From JARBAU01 sp029237525 (GTDB lineage: Archaea > Thermoproteota > Nitrososphaeria > Nitrososphaerales > Nitrososphaeraceae): 5,164 nt of DNA. Where the stretch lies: contig DATBKT010000060.1 of NCBI GenBank assembly GCA_036555705.1, forward strand, positions 1-5,164, written 5' to 3'. Under the pieces are notes generated by a model, which saw only the letters and a program-made list of their open reading frames with translations, searched no databases and was not told where the DNA came from. How positions within the stretch are numbered: the stretch's first letter is position 1; every line of letters starts with the position of its first letter. The position numbers and the translations under genes were made by a program. This document shows, in pieces, positions 4,270-5,164 of the stretch.

Positions 4270-4722
4270 CTTTATCCTACTAGCGCACTTTCCGCGGAAC
4301 CTCAGAAGTCATGAAAAGGACACTGTCATCTGCGTCTGCTAAAACGGTATTTACTTCAGAGATATCTACTGAGATTTTTCATAGATTAAAACTATCTATT
4401 ATACTAGGCGAATTATTGACAGGTAGTTTGGTAGGACCATTTGCATTATGAACTTTATCTTTTGGTGGTAAACCTATCGTTGGTTTCAGATGAGATGATT
4501 CGTGGCATTGGCTAACCATCAGAAAATGTTATTCCATTGCTGATCTTAAAAGCAGACCTAGAACGTTTTTTGAGCTGGGGCTGCGGCATTTATTGTTGGT
4601 TTGATAGGCGTTGTTATACCATTCTTTGTTAGTAATTATGTCTTTTCAGCATTGAAATTGCTGCGCTAGAATCCGTGCTTATAGCAACAGCATTGACTGC
4701 AACTAGCATTGCTTCAATCTAG
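4262..4722 (+). pseudogene. Kef/CPA2-type cation:proton antiporter relic, N-terminal part
   Basis: Pieces of one membrane transporter are scattered over all three plus frames in the right order. Frame a (4311-4451): FHRLKLSIILGELL then LVGPFAL, the first helix pair of CPA2 antiporters, ended by TGA, with GGKPIVGF beyond it. Frame b (4489-4570): DEMIRGIG, a TAA at 4513, then KADLERF. Frame c (4580-4654): AAAFIVGLIGVVIPFF then VSNYVFSAL. Frame d (4657-4722): LESVLIATALTATSIAS, the conserved TATSIA helix, ended by TAG. At least three frameshifts and three stops separate them. Intact members have about 390-600 residues and 12-13 spans; here only about the first 140 can be followed. The gene would have exchanged K+ or Na+ for protons across the membrane. 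The precise start is uncertain; an ATG at 4262 and one at 4311 are candidates. Confidence 0.78.
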
Positions 4723-4988
4723 TTGTATGCTTTTCAATTATTTATTATCTCACTGATGATGCAGGAATCAAAGCAGCAGCCTTCATTTTTACAATCTGAC
4801 TGTATAACTGACTATGCTGAGAGGCAATTTTTTGCCAACTTAGTCTGGCCAAAATTCGTCAACCGCCCTTTTATATGTAATGTAGTAGTTATTATCCAGA
4901 TCTGCTAATGCCTTAGAAAAAGCTTCAGTGCACTTTCCAGAAAATTAGTCTTGCGTTGTATAGTTAATGGGTAGTAATCCATCTCCAT
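4723..4988. other. Non-coding tract, probable decayed DNA
   Basis: The 61-codon plus frame opening at a TTG at 4723 directly continues the antiporter frame past its TAG and has no recognisable transporter sequence. Short scraps such as AGIKAAAFIF in another frame might be further antiporter remnants, but I cannot align them. No RNA gene or clear promoter for a rightward gene is seen. Confidence 0.4.
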
Positions 4989-5164
4989 TTAAGACAGAAG
5001 ATCCAACGTCATCTTCAAATCTACTGTTTCTTTTTCTATGATCTGTCTATCGTGCTCCTCTGAGGTGTACTTTAATAGCCTTTCACATGCGATTAATTCA
5101 GACACTATAATGTCTTTCTTGTCTAGACAAAGGCTATGATAAGAATCAATAAGTTCGTATGTAA
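4989..5164 (-). CDS. 3' end of an unrecognised minus-strand gene (partial, 57 codons)
   Basis: Read leftward from the right edge, one frame stays open to a TAA at 4989-4991; the other two minus frames stop within about 45 bases. The encoded tail is strongly amphipathic and helical, with heptad-like spacing: ELIDSYHSLCLDKKDIIVSE, then ACERLLKYTSEEHDRQ, then a last helix LKMTLDLLS. Charged and hydrophobic residues alternate as in a helical bundle, unlike random AT-rich translation. The 5' end lies outside the window. No family is recognised. The gene points toward the antiporter relic, with about 265 bp of apparently empty DNA between them. Confidence 0.6.
   Translation of the reverse strand, partial: TYELIDSYHSLCLDKKDIIVSELIACERLLKYTSEEHDRQIIEKETVDLKMTLDLLS

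Noticed and set aside
4723..4908. 61-codon plus-strand ORF opening at TTG
   Set aside because: It is simply the antiporter relic frame continuing past its TAG; no ATG, no promoter and no recognisable protein sequence.
4970..5041. 24-codon plus-strand ORF beginning MGSNPSP near 4970
   Set aside because: It is antisense to the partial minus-strand gene at the right edge and too short to stand alone.
1..5164. tRNA, rRNA, CRISPR array, IS element or prophage
   Set aside because: No T-arm-like GGTTCRA pattern with matching arms, no regularly spaced direct repeats, no transposase motif and no terminal inverted repeats were found by eye.

Overview
The window reads as a piece of an AT-rich archaeal chromosome, most likely an ammonia-oxidising thaumarchaeon of the Nitrososphaera/Nitrosocosmicus type. 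This is an inference from four things: TATA boxes lying about 25-35 nt before start codons with no convincing Shine-Dalgarno sequences; very short proteins carrying one C2H2-type zinc-binding motif; small orphan genes separated by long spacers; and decayed genes left in place. No rRNA, tRNA, CRISPR array, transposase or phage gene was found, so the organism call rests on style and not on a marker gene.

Layout. Positions 1-110 hold a possible 3' end of an upstream gene and the promoter of the first clear gene. Positions 111-1091 (+) encode a radical SAM enzyme with a C-terminal cysteine-rich auxiliary cluster region; it is the only protein here with a firm biochemical assignment. Positions 1092-1476 are a spacer with a near-perfect TATA box, a tandem 8-bp duplication and a possible broken small gene. 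Positions 1477-2063 (-) carry a 71-aa C2H2 zinc-finger protein and a 97-aa unknown protein. A 367-bp divergent spacer rich in inverted repeats follows. Positions 2431-3531 (+) carry a 109-aa unknown protein, a previously unlisted 29-aa single-span membrane peptide, and a 182-aa protein ending in a C2H2 finger. The peptide and the finger protein are in the same frame, separated by one TGA.

The right third is a gene graveyard with a few survivors. Positions 3751-3528 (-) are the N-terminal half of an SRPBCC-family protein with a one-base deletion after LP; its remaining frame stops exactly at the stop of the convergent finger gene. Positions 3832-4071 (-) encode a 79-aa unknown protein. Positions 4111-4269 (+) are a weak small ORF. 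Positions 4262-4722 (+) are the N-terminal part of a Kef/CPA2-type cation:proton antiporter, broken by several frameshifts and stops. The right edge holds the 3' end of a minus-strand gene (4989 to the edge).

The genes do not form an evident operon or pathway. I do not see a new multi-gene system. The points that merit follow-up are the orphan radical SAM enzyme, the membrane peptide/zinc-finger in-frame pair, the structured divergent spacer, and the two gene relics.
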